64,000 bases of DNA from Verrucomicrobiota bacterium (GTDB lineage: Bacteria > Verrucomicrobiota > Verrucomicrobiia > Opitutales > Opitutaceae): the NCBI GenBank assembly GCA_016721945.1, contig JADKHC010000011.1, positions 86,171 through 150,170 on the forward strand. The letters run 5' to 3'. A model generated the notes under the pieces. That model saw only the letters and a list, made by a program, of their open reading frames with translations. It ran no database searches and was not told the DNA's origin. Below are positions 1 through 8,600 of this stretch, piece after piece (position 1 is the stretch's first letter; each line of letters starts with the position of its first letter). The position numbers and the translations under genes are program-made.

Positions 1-1187
1 ACGACCGCCGGGATAACTTCGCCAGCCTTCTCAACGAAAACGAAATCGCCCACGCGGATATCTTTGCGCGCGATCTCATCGCGGTTGTGAAGCGTCGCTC
101 GCGCCACGGTCGATCCGGCGAGATGCACAGGCTCCAATTCGGCAACCGGAGTGAGCACACCGGTGCGGCCGATCTGAATCGTGATGGCATTGAGGCGCGT
201 CTCGGCACGTTCTGCGGCAAATTTGTAGGCCATCGCCCAACGTGGCGATTTCGAGGTGGCGCCGGCTTCGCGTTGCAGCGGTATCGAGTCGAGTTTCACG
301 ACGGCTCCGTCCGTGGCGTAGGCGAATTTTCCGCGCAGCCGATCAAGCTCCTGCACGGCGGCCCACGTTTCGGCGGCGCCTTGCACCGGCCAATATTTTT
401 CAACTGTTGGCAGGCCCCAGGCACGCACCAACTCGTGATAACCGCTCTGCGTCGTCGGCAGCGCCGTCGAGGGTTCGCAATAGCCGAGACCGTAGAGCAC
501 GATTTCGAGTTTACGTTGCGCGACCTCACGCGGATCGAGCTGCTTTATTGTACCTGCGGCTAGGTTTCGGGGATTGGCGTAGAGCGGCTCGCCGGCCTCT
601 TCACGCAGTTTGTTGATGCGCTGAAACTCCGCGAGTGTCAGGAAAACTTCGCCGCGAATTTCGATTATGTCGGGAATGGGCGCATCGGGCGAAGTTTTGA
701 GTTCGCGCGGCAGCGAGTGAATCGTGCGGGCGTTGGCGGTGATGTCGTCACCCTCGATGCCATTGCCCCGCGTGACAGCGCGGACGAGTTTGCCTTTTTC
801 GAAAGTCAGGCTGACTGCCAGACCATCGATTTTGGGCTCAACCACGTAGGCTAGTTGGTCACGGCCAATTAACCGAACCAGTCGCTCGTGGAATTCGTGC
901 AGTTCCTCCGGCGAGTAGGTGTTGTCGAGGCTCATCATCCGCTCACGATGGCGGTAAGTGGCAAAGCCCTCGGTGCGGTCATCGCCGACTTGATCGGTGG
1001 GCGAAACATTTCCGGCTGCCACATCCGCAGACGGAAACTTCGCTTCGAGGTCGGCGAGTTTCCGCTTCAACTGATCGTACTCGAAGTCGGTGATCTCCGG
1101 TCGCGCGCGCCGGTAGTAAAGTTCGTCGTGATGCGCGACCTCAGCACGAAGTGCGGTAATCCGAGTCAGGGCTTCGACAGGCGTCAT
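1..1187 (-). CDS. ligA: NAD+-dependent DNA ligase LigA (N-terminal part, runs off window)
   Basis: Seals nicks in duplex DNA during replication and repair, using NAD+ as adenylate donor. Reading the minus strand from the ATG at 1187 gives about 395 residues before the window edge. Visible are the NAD-binding Ia domain (DELYYRRARPEITDFEYD, about residues 21-38), the adenylation motif VVEPKIDGLAVS with catalytic Lys119 (codon 831-833), and the nucleotidyltransferase motifs TRGNGIEGDDITANARTI and YANPRNLAAGTIKQLDP. The OB-fold, zinc finger, HhH and BRCT domains would lie outside the window. The start codon overlaps the stop of the upstream VanZ-like gene (ATGA, 1184-1187), so the two are probably co-transcribed and translationally coupled. 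Family assignment is certain; only completeness is unknown. Confidence 0.96.
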   Translation of the reverse strand, partial: MTPVEALTRITALRAEVAHHDELYYRRARPEITDFEYDQLKRKLADLEAKFPSADVAAGNVSPTDQVGDDRTEGFATYRHRERMMSLDNTYSPEELHEFHERLVRLIGRDQLAYVVEPKIDGLAVSLTFEKGKLVRAVTRGNGIEGDDITANARTIHSLPRELKTSPDAPIPDIIEIRGEVFLTLAEFQRINKLREEAGEPLYANPRNLAAGTIKQLDPREVAQRKLEIVLYGLGYCEPSTALPTTQSGYHELVRAWGLPTVEKYWPVQGAAETWAAVQELDRLRGKFAYATDGAVVKLDSIPLQREAGATSKSPRWAMAYKFAAERAETRLNAITIQIGRTGVLTPVAELEPVHLAGSTVARATLHNRDEIARKDIRVGDFVFVEKAGEVIPAV

Positions 1188-1627
1188 GGCGTAAAGTCTG
1201 GAGCAGACTGCGCAGGAACTTCAATCTGCGAGCGCGCCGCCAAAGGATATTCCATAAAACGGCGGTACGCTTGCCAGTACGTGTACACGAAAACCGCCAG
1301 CGCTGCGCCACTGGTATCCATTGCCCAGTCAGCTAACTCCACCGAGCGGCCCGGCGTGAAGCTCTGGTGAAATTCGTCGGTGATGCCGAAAAGCGACGCG
1401 ATCACGACTGCCCAGGCCAGACCCAAACCGCGCCAGCCAGCCACTGACGGCACACGCGCGATCAAGGTGCCGAGCAATCCGTAAACAAAAAAGTGTGCGA
1501 TCTTGTCGATGCCCGGTAGTTGCGGTGCGGACACCTGACTACGGCCCGAAGCCATAAAGATCGTGATGGCGACAACGATGGGCCAGAGCCATTCTCGGAA
1601 GGTGCTGATTTTGGGTTGATGTTTCAC
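1184..1627 (-). CDS. VanZ-like family membrane protein
   Basis: A 147-residue membrane protein of the VanZ-like family. It has about four hydrophobic segments (near residues 12-26, 42-58, 67-82 and 105-120) and the family signatures DKIAHFFVYGLLG and DEFHQSFTPGRSVELADWAMD, whose conserved acidic, His and Gln residues are typical. The name comes from the teicoplanin-resistance protein VanZ, but most chromosomal relatives have no proven role, so no resistance function is claimed. It ends 4 nt inside ligA (ATGA overlap), suggesting one transcript. The start at 1627 is the only ATG that keeps the first transmembrane segment. Confidence 0.85.
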   Translation of the reverse strand: MKHQPKISTFREWLWPIVVAITIFMASGRSQVSAPQLPGIDKIAHFFVYGLLGTLIARVPSVAGWRGLGLAWAVVIASLFGITDEFHQSFTPGRSVELADWAMDTSGAALAVFVYTYWQAYRRFMEYPLAARSQIEVPAQSAPDFTP

Positions 1628-1710
1628 GCTGAAATCGACCTCCGTTCAACGCGTTCCTCCGGCCGCTGCCAATCATATACCAACATCTACGCCACCGTTC
1701 GCCGATTTGC

Positions 1711-1793
1711 AGGAGCCTGCTTGCCCGTTCGACAAGTTCAAATGCCGTGGGGCAGGCGATTCATATTCACTTCGCCTGCAAGCAGGCTCCTAC
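1711..1793. repeat. REP-1 palindrome pair (Pseudomonas-style REP look-alike)
   Basis: Two inverted copies of a REP-like unit: AGGAGCCTGCTTGC at 1711-1724 and TCGCCTGCAAGCAGGCTCC from 1772, followed by TAC. The second copy is itself a hairpin (GCCTGC-AA-GCAGGC). A further single copy lies at 2653-2674. The unit occupies most of the 293 bp between the VanZ-like gene and the next gene, where no ORF is convincing. Confidence 0.7.
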
Positions 1794-1810
1794 AGCCAAC
1801 CAAGCCACAG

Positions 1811-1848
1811 CAAGCTGCGGGGTATTCGACCCAGAGGGAATAAAAGAC
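1811..1848. repeat. REP-5 copy 1 (short dispersed repeat)
   Basis: A 38 bp stretch beginning CAAGCTGCGGGGTATT and ending GGGAATAAAAGAC. A close relative sits at 32552-32589 (CAAGCTTCGGGGTATT ... GGGAATAAAAAC). Both are intergenic and near other REP elements, so this is probably another small dispersed repeat family. Confidence 0.5.
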
Positions 1849-1920
1849 GTTGGCGCTGCTGATTGGTTTTGGTTCACGATCAACCCAACAACCTAGCACG
1901 CTCGCGACGGTGCCAAATCC

Positions 1921-2508
1921 TCACGCGGTCGCATTGACGAATGCTCCCGCTGAAGCAGCTGGCTTCGCATAGCGGTCCGTCACCTCGCGCATGGCCGGTG
2001 CCGACTTATTAGCGAGCTCCTGATTGAGTTGGGCGCGGGCTTGCGCCTCCATTTGAGCAGCAGCCGCGGCTACGGACATATCCTGGCCAGAAGGATCGTC
2101 TGGCGAAAGAGCCGCCGCGCGGATGGCCATCATCTTGGTTATAGTCGCGCGTGGATTTCCCGGTATAGGCGACATGTCGATGCTGACCTCGCCTCCGATC
2201 GCATACGACTTCCCGTCTGGGCCAATCTGGTAAGTGTAACTAGCCCCGCCTTTGATATAACCACCGGCTGCCGCCATATGCGTCGCTTCATGCGAGATAA
2301 CCTCGCGATTACGCGCTTCAAGTTTGGCGATCATTTCGTCCGAACCATCCGAAGACTCTGCATCTTCAGCCCTGTAAATTTCATCAAGAACTGCTTGGGG
2401 CGTGGCCGGATCTTGACCGCGCGCCATGGACTCCGCCCGTACCATTCGCGTGAAATCGCGAAAAAAATGGGTATGACCATCAGAAGCGTTTTTGAGACCG
2501 GAAACCAT
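1921..2508 (-). CDS. SprA-related putative metallopeptidase-like protein
   Basis: A 195-residue protein whose central part matches the SprA-related family: VISHEATHMAAAGGY (HExxH-type zinc motif, about residues 70-84), then KGGASYTYQIGPDGKSYAIG, EVSIDMSPIPGNPRATI, and an Ala/Gln-rich helix (SVAAAAAQMEAQARAQL). The HEATH motif suggests metal binding, but family members are experimentally uncharacterised and catalysis is not established. No signal peptide is evident. It stands alone between REP-like intergenic regions. The ATG at 2508 is used; later starts near residue 22 or 28 (MVRAESMARG) would still keep the conserved core. Confidence 0.75.
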   Translation of the reverse strand: MVSGLKNASDGHTHFFRDFTRMVRAESMARGQDPATPQAVLDEIYRAEDAESSDGSDEMIAKLEARNREVISHEATHMAAAGGYIKGGASYTYQIGPDGKSYAIGGEVSIDMSPIPGNPRATITKMMAIRAAALSPDDPSGQDMSVAAAAAQMEAQARAQLNQELANKSAPAMREVTDRYAKPAASAGAFVNATA

Positions 2509-2813
2509 CGTTAGTGATTGTACGAAACACCTCGCTCACCGCAAATTCCCTCTGCCCGGAGGGATCGAATTAACGGTTTTCTACCAGTTTCCTGAGGTAA
2601 CCACCCTAGTTTTTCGCCGGGAACATCGCTCCGCGAGCAAGGCAAAACTGAATCGCCTGCAAGCAGGCTCCTACCTAACATCGAACGAACGAAGCGCATG
2701 AATGGCGATTTTTTAGCGGCGCCTAAAATAGCGATTACACTCAGTTCGGCAAAGTACATTCATGAGCGAGCGCGTCGTGGGTTTGATATTGCTCACTGTT
2801 TTGGCCTGGCACT
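2509..2813. other. Intergenic region with REP-1 copy
   Basis: About 305 bp between divergent genes (the SprA-like gene leftward, thpR rightward). It holds one REP-1 hairpin at 2653-2674 (TCGCCTGCAAGCAGGCTCC then TAC). I see no other convincing structure or ORF here; promoters for both flanking genes should lie within it but cannot be assigned by eye. Confidence 0.6.
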
Positions 2814-3389
2814 ATGTACCAAAATCCTCCGATGACCTCCACACCCGAACGCCTTTTTGTCAGCCTCGCCCTACCCGATCCGTGTCGAGCCCTGGTGAGT
2901 GAGCTGTACGATTCGCTCGAGGGTGTCACGTGGACCCGGCCGGAGCAGTTGCATTTGACGATGCGTTTCCTGGGTGACGTCGACTCTGACTTGGCGGCGC
3001 GGATCGAAACTTCTCTCGCAAAGATTCGCGTGAAATCGTTCCTGCTGCCGCTCGAAGGCGTGGGACGTCTTCCACCACGAGGTTCGGCGAAGGTTTTGTC
3101 GGTGGGGATTGGTCGCGCCAATACGCTGCTTTTTCAACTCCGCCAGAAAATCGACGACGCCTTGCTGTCGGCTGGCTGGCGCGGCGAGTTGCGCAATTTT
3201 AATCCGCACATCACGGTCGGGCGCGTGCTAGATACGCCGCAGGAAGCGATCGATCACTGGTTGTATCATCACCAGGAGTTTGTCGGCCCGCTGTTTCGGG
3301 TCGGCAGTTTTCAACTCATGCAAAGCACGCTGCAACCTGCGGGCGCGGTCCATACTCTGCGCCGCGATTTCGCGCTCGTCGTGGATTGA
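2814..3389 (+). CDS. thpR: RNA 2',3'-cyclic phosphodiesterase (2'-5' RNA ligase family)
   Basis: Member of the 2H phosphoesterase superfamily, historically called LigT; it hydrolyses 2',3'-cyclic phosphates on RNA ends. Both HxT[SV]-type catalytic motifs are present: LHLTMRFLGDV (about residues 44-54) and NPHITVGRV (about 129-137). The length of 191 residues fits the family (about 180-190). The core starts RLFVSLALPD, so the ATG at 2832 (MTSTPERL) is an alternative start to 2814. No strong Shine-Dalgarno sequence precedes either, so the exact start is unsettled. Confidence 0.9.
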   Translation: MYQNPPMTSTPERLFVSLALPDPCRALVSELYDSLEGVTWTRPEQLHLTMRFLGDVDSDLAARIETSLAKIRVKSFLLPLEGVGRLPPRGSAKVLSVGIGRANTLLFQLRQKIDDALLSAGWRGELRNFNPHITVGRVLDTPQEAIDHWLYHHQEFVGPLFRVGSFQLMQSTLQPAGAVHTLRRDFALVVD

Positions 3390-3464
3390 GCCGCCGCTGC
3401 GAACGACGATAACACGCACAGGTTGTTCAACAGCAGCTGTAGCCTTCTTGGCTCTGCTAGGCGG

Positions 3465-5432
3465 TTATGGATACGGCGAGACGTTTTGGTTGAACCAATA
3501 TTGCAGTACCTTGAACCGGTCGGTGGGAGCAGTGGCGAGTTTGCTGACCTTCTGATCGTAGGGAAGATTCTCGTTTTCGAGGCTCCAGATTTGGGACTCA
3601 CGAAAAGCATGATAACTCCAGTCCCAACCGTATTCTTCGAAGATATCGGTGAGATCCTTAAGATATTGGGCGGCACCAGGAGTCCATCGTGCGGCACTGA
3701 ATTCGCCCACGTAGATCTGAACACGGTTGGCTAGTTGAAAATTCCGCAGGGGTTGAAGCCAGTTTCGCAGGTAGTCCTTATCGAGGGGCGCGCCGGTTGC
3801 CGTTCCGTCGAGCGTGCCCGGATAAGTCACCACGGGATCGCCATCGACGGTTCCCCAAGTGGCGTAGATGCCCTGGTGGGTAAAGCTGTGCGGGCGATAC
3901 ATGTGAACCTCGTAGATCAGCCCGGGTATATCCAATCGCGGCATCCAAGGATAGTGCTTGGGCGAGTCGAATTCATCCGATGCGATGGAAATCAGCGTGT
4001 CCGGATCGATGTGCCGCACGACCCGTGCGGCCTTTACCTGTAGCTCCAACCAATCAGGCAATCCCTCAGGCACGAAGCCGGTTTGCACTGGTTCGTTAAT
4101 GATTCCGTAGGCGTAGATCGCAACGTTTCCCTTGTAACGCGTGGCGATTTTTTCCCACACACGCACGAATTGGTTTCCGATGCTTTCGTCGAAGAGCATT
4201 CGCATATTGCCATCGTCGTCACGACCGCCCGGAGGGCTGTGTAGATCCACGACAAGTTTCTGCCCGTTTGCTCGGGCCAGCACGAGCGCTTGGTCGAGTT
4301 TTAGTAGTTCGGCATCAATCCAGGCATCGTACTCAGCGATGGACATTTTGCTCATGTCTTGGGCCGACTGAATCATCCAGCGCACGAGATTTACCTTCCA
4401 GGTCCCGAGGTCGGGGAAATCCTTCACCCGGATCGCACTGGGATCGGTGACGCCACGCATCGGAGTATGGGCCCGCGGAATTGGCGGTGCGTTAGGATCG
4501 ATTGCGGGCGCATGCGACGAGGGCATCACGATAGTGATGCTCACGTCGGCAATCCAAGCGGTGCCTCCGCAACCTTGAAAACCCAACATCACAAAGCCGC
4601 CGGTGGCATCGTCGGGGATGCTCGTCGTGTAGGTGAAGCGCTGCCAGTCAAAGGTCCCGTAGATGTTACCGTAGTTTCTGCGTATCGAACCCACCGATAC
4701 AGATTCACCCGACAGCATCACCTTGACGCCGTTGAACGTATCCAGCGGTTGCGTGACGTCCTTCGCTTTTACCGCACAGGAGAGAACGATCTGCGCACCC
4801 CGGAGGAGAGCCATATCGACGGGAAAGGAAACTCCATAGGATTTCGTTCGGTCCATAACCGGGCTCACGATCTGCACGCAGTCTTTGCCGCCGGGTCCTG
4901 GATGTTGCCAGGTGACGCCGCTGGGGACTGTCGGCTGTAGCGGATTAGTGTCGAGCGGGAGGTTCCACACGACATCGCCGGGGCGGAATCCGGCGTAAGG
5001 ACTTGGGGTCGCCAATCGCACCACGGCGTTATTGCTCGTGACCGAGCCGCGCGAGTTGGCGACAGAGACGGTGTAGGCACCGGCGCTTTCGGCCATCATG
5101 GGATCAACGGTATAGCTCTCGCCCGTCGCAGCACTGCCAAGACTCACTCCGTCGCGCATCCATTGATACGAAAGGTCGCCGCCACTCGCCACGACAGAGA
5201 GCGTGAACTTTCCGCTCAAATCGACGCCCGTGATCGCCTGCGGCTGGCTGGTGATTACCGGCGCACTGGTATTGGTGCCGCCACTACTTGAGCTGCTGGA
5301 ACTGCTGCTGCTACTTGATGAGCTGGAGGAACTCGACGAGCTAGCGGCATTCTGGCCACCGCCTCCGCCGCAACCGACTAACAAGAGACAGAATAAGAAT
5401 GTTACACAATAAGTAGAACCGAAACGAAGCAT
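3465..5432 (-). CDS. Secreted GH5-like glycoside hydrolase lipoprotein with poly-Ser linker and Ig domain
   Basis: Predicted outer-surface lipoprotein acting on a beta-glucan-type polysaccharide. From the ATG at 5432 it has a signal peptide ending in the lipobox LLLVGC, a Gly-rich stretch, an uninterrupted run of about 21 serines, an Ig-like domain (SYQWMRDGVSLGS ... GAYTVSVANSRG), a beta-sandwich region that may be a carbohydrate-binding module, then a GH5-like (beta/alpha)8 catalytic domain. Expected catalytic acids are Glu in YAYGIINEPVQ (acid/base) and Glu in IYVGEFSAARW (nucleophile). An upstream in-frame ATG at 5522 is rejected because it would bury the signal peptide. GH5 assignment is by motif; exact substrate (cellulose, mannan, beta-1,3-glucan) cannot be told. 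Confidence 0.85.
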   Translation of the reverse strand: MLRFGSTYCVTFLFCLLLVGCGGGGGQNAASSSSSSSSSSSSSSSSSSSSGGTNTSAPVITSQPQAITGVDLSGKFTLSVVASGGDLSYQWMRDGVSLGSAATGESYTVDPMMAESAGAYTVSVANSRGSVTSNNAVVRLATPSPYAGFRPGDVVWNLPLDTNPLQPTVPSGVTWQHPGPGGKDCVQIVSPVMDRTKSYGVSFPVDMALLRGAQIVLSCAVKAKDVTQPLDTFNGVKVMLSGESVSVGSIRRNYGNIYGTFDWQRFTYTTSIPDDATGGFVMLGFQGCGGTAWIADVSITIVMPSSHAPAIDPNAPPIPRAHTPMRGVTDPSAIRVKDFPDLGTWKVNLVRWMIQSAQDMSKMSIAEYDAWIDAELLKLDQALVLARANGQKLVVDLHSPPGGRDDDGNMRMLFDESIGNQFVRVWEKIATRYKGNVAIYAYGIINEPVQTGFVPEGLPDWLELQVKAARVVRHIDPDTLISIASDEFDSPKHYPWMPRLDIPGLIYEVHMYRPHSFTHQGIYATWGTVDGDPVVTYPGTLDGTATGAPLDKDYLRNWLQPLRNFQLANRVQIYVGEFSAARWTPGAAQYLKDLTDIFEEYGWDWSYHAFRESQIWSLENENLPYDQKVSKLATAPTDRFKVLQYWFNQNVSPYP

Positions 5433-5661
5433 GGTTGCGGTAACCCATAAAGTAACCCAAACCAAAGCAATATCACAGCGGCCACAACTCACGCGTTTTA
5501 CAATTAACTCAAACAGTACCAATGGAATGGATTCCGTACTCCTCAGCCCTGCGCCAAGGAATCGTCCGTCTGAACGCGCATGATGGGCCAGGATGTTTTT
5601 TCACTTACTACTGATATTTCTACTATTCTGGACGATAACCATTTAGTAATCACAACTGTAC

Positions 5662-8600
5662 GTGATCATCTTGAGACATATTCCAGCTGGCCTCAGATCG
5701 CTTAAATTCCGCCTGGGGGCGATTCTCGTCACCTCATTGCTGGGCTGTGCCTTGCCGTCTCTGGCACAGAACGCTTCGACGTCTCAAGCCGTAGCGGTAA
5801 CACCCGTCACCGACTTACCTAGCTATTGGTTAGAGGGAGCGCGCGATATCGTACGACCGATAAAAATGGAGTTGGTCGTGAATTTTTATGACGGCGGGTG
5901 GAATCACATGTGGGTGGATCTGAATGGCGAAGGCGGCTTTTTACAGTGTGCAACAAAGTTACCGATACGATCGAGGGACCGCATTCTCGTGGAGGGGACT
6001 GTGATTCCTTCAAAAGGCATCTCGGCCGATACAGCCATAATCACCATTCTCGAACGCGACATAGCGCAGACCCCATTTCTCGCGGATGACAAACTCTCGC
6101 TCTACGGGCAGCTGAAGGCAAAAGTAGTCACCTTCGAAGCTACGTTTGATAGCGTGCAGGTTATCGATACGCATCATCTCGCGTTCGAATTCGTCGCTGA
6201 GGGTTATCGCATCCATGCGTTTTATTGGGCTCCTGACGTCAAGCTCGTGGATTTCGAGCAAGGATCACGCGTGCGCATCACCGGGGTTTACAGTGCTAAC
6301 CAAGACCCACTGACGGAAAAAATGGAGATAGATCTTTGGTGTTCGCGGCTGGAGGATATTGTTTTAATCGGCCCGCCCGATACCGATCCGCGCTTCGAAA
6401 CGAGGATTGTTCCCATCGAATGGCTGCCAGGAATGTACGCCGCCCGTGAAGCCAAGGCACACATCGCCGGCATTGTACGAACAAACAATCTTGGTCATGA
6501 TGTATTGGTTAGAGACGAGACCGGCGGTGTTCGTGTGCAGGCGTTACAGGCACTCCCCCTGAAAACCGGGGACTGGGTTGAGGCAATCGGTGTTCCGATA
6601 ACGGGTGGCGCCGACTGGTCGTTGCGAAACGCCATTATTCGACGGGCAACGCCCTCGGTAATCGCGAGTAAAATAAAAGCTGCTGCTTCAGCTCCCCCAA
6701 CCTTGCGCATGATCGATCAGGTTCTGGCATTGACGCCAAAAGAAGCCGCCGCCGGACACCCCGTGGATATCGTAGGGGTTACACTTTGGTCTTATCAGCA
6801 TGCAGACTTTATTTATCTTGCCGATACAAGTGGTTCGGTTCGGGTGCAACTTCCTGAGAAACTGGGCGACGTTAATAACAAACCTCGCAGTCAGATAAGA
6901 ATCATCGGCACAACTCGAATGGGCGCCTACGCCCCGGAAATTCAGCTCTCAAAATCAAATCAATTTTCCAGTGCATTATTCCCGGAAGCGAAGGAGCTCA
7001 CGCTCGATCAGGCAATAACCGGGCTGGAAATAGGAAGGCGTGTTCGCATGCAAGGGTATGTACAGCGAGTGGTCCCCGACGGCATTTGGAGCCGCATGAC
7101 GCTAAGCACAAAAACAGGGACTTTCGACGCACTCTTGGGACGTGAACCTCTTTTGGATTCCATGGTGGGATCGATTGTTTCGGTACAGGGTGTCTGTTGT
7201 GCGGTCACAAACGCCCGCCGACAACTCACACGAGTCGAAATTCTTGCTCTTTACCTCGATGATTTCCGAGTCGAGCAACCCGCACTGGCCGATCCCTTTA
7301 CCGCACCACTTCGTGAAATAAGCGCCCTGAGGCAGTTCAAGCTGGACGGCCCACTCGACTACTGGGTGCGAGTGCAGGGTGTGGTCACGCAGCACGTGCC
7401 AGGAAGATTTGTAATCATCCAGGATGGGACTGAAGGCTTGATGCTCCTTACCGAGCAGAAAGATAAACTTGTCGCTGGAGATTATATAGAAATCACCGGA
7501 TTGCCCGGCTTCGAAAACGGCCGTGCCGTGATGCGAGAATCTGTTTATCGCAAAATCGGGCATAAGAATCAGCCGGCCTCCGTCGCGGTCACTGATGCCA
7601 AGGTATTCGTTGAAGATCTCGATAGCTGCCTGGTCAAAGTACGGGGCAAACTGCTCAGCAGTGTCCTGGACGGCGAGAACCTCAACCTTGAGATCCAAAC
7701 CGGACAACGCGTATTCAGTGCATTGTTACAACAGCCCTCCGCCCAGTCATATTTGCACCCACTCCAAGCCGGATCGGAACTTGAACTTATCGGCGTCTAC
7801 CAACTTATCCGGGATGAACGCCAACGACCGCAAAGTTTCCGCATCCAACTGCGCACGCAAGCCGATATAAATGTTCTGCAAAAGCCGTCTTGGTGGACGC
7901 CCGCGCGCGCTTTTTCTGTCACCGGTGTTTTGCTCGGCTGTATTGCCCTGGCCCTCACCTGGCTCTCGGTGCTGCGACGTCGTGTCAAAGAACAGACCGA
8001 TCAACTCCGCACCCAAATCCTGAAGGAAGCAAAGCTGGAAGCTCAGAATCGAGCCATCGTCGCCAACGCGAACGACTGTATCTTTACGACCGATCTTTCT
8101 GGCAACTTCACCTCGTTCAATCCTGCCAGCGAGCATCTCCTGGGGTATAACCAAGAAGAGATCCTAAAACTTAATTTGCGCGACCTGGTGGCAAAGGATG
8201 AAACGAAAACCGAACCAGAGCTGATCACTTCGCTTATGGCAAAGGGCCAGGCCGCTGCACGTTTCGAACTGCGGCTGGTGGCAAAGGACCAACATCGTGT
8301 CTGGACCGAAATCAACGCTTGTATCGTTCACACTGAAGGTGGGCTCGATGGCGTCCTCGGAGTGGCCCGTGACATCGGCGAGCGAAAGCAGATCGAGGAA
8401 GAGCTGAAGCGCGCACGCGATGCCGCCGAGGCCAACACGGAAGCTAAAAGCGCGTTCCTGGCGAACATGAGCCACGAAATCCGCACGCCGATGAACGGCG
8501 TGATCGGCATGAGTAACCTAATTCTGGATACGAAGCTGAGCCCCGAACAACGCGAATACGCGGAGACCATTCGGAACAGTGCGGAAAGTCTGCTCACCGT

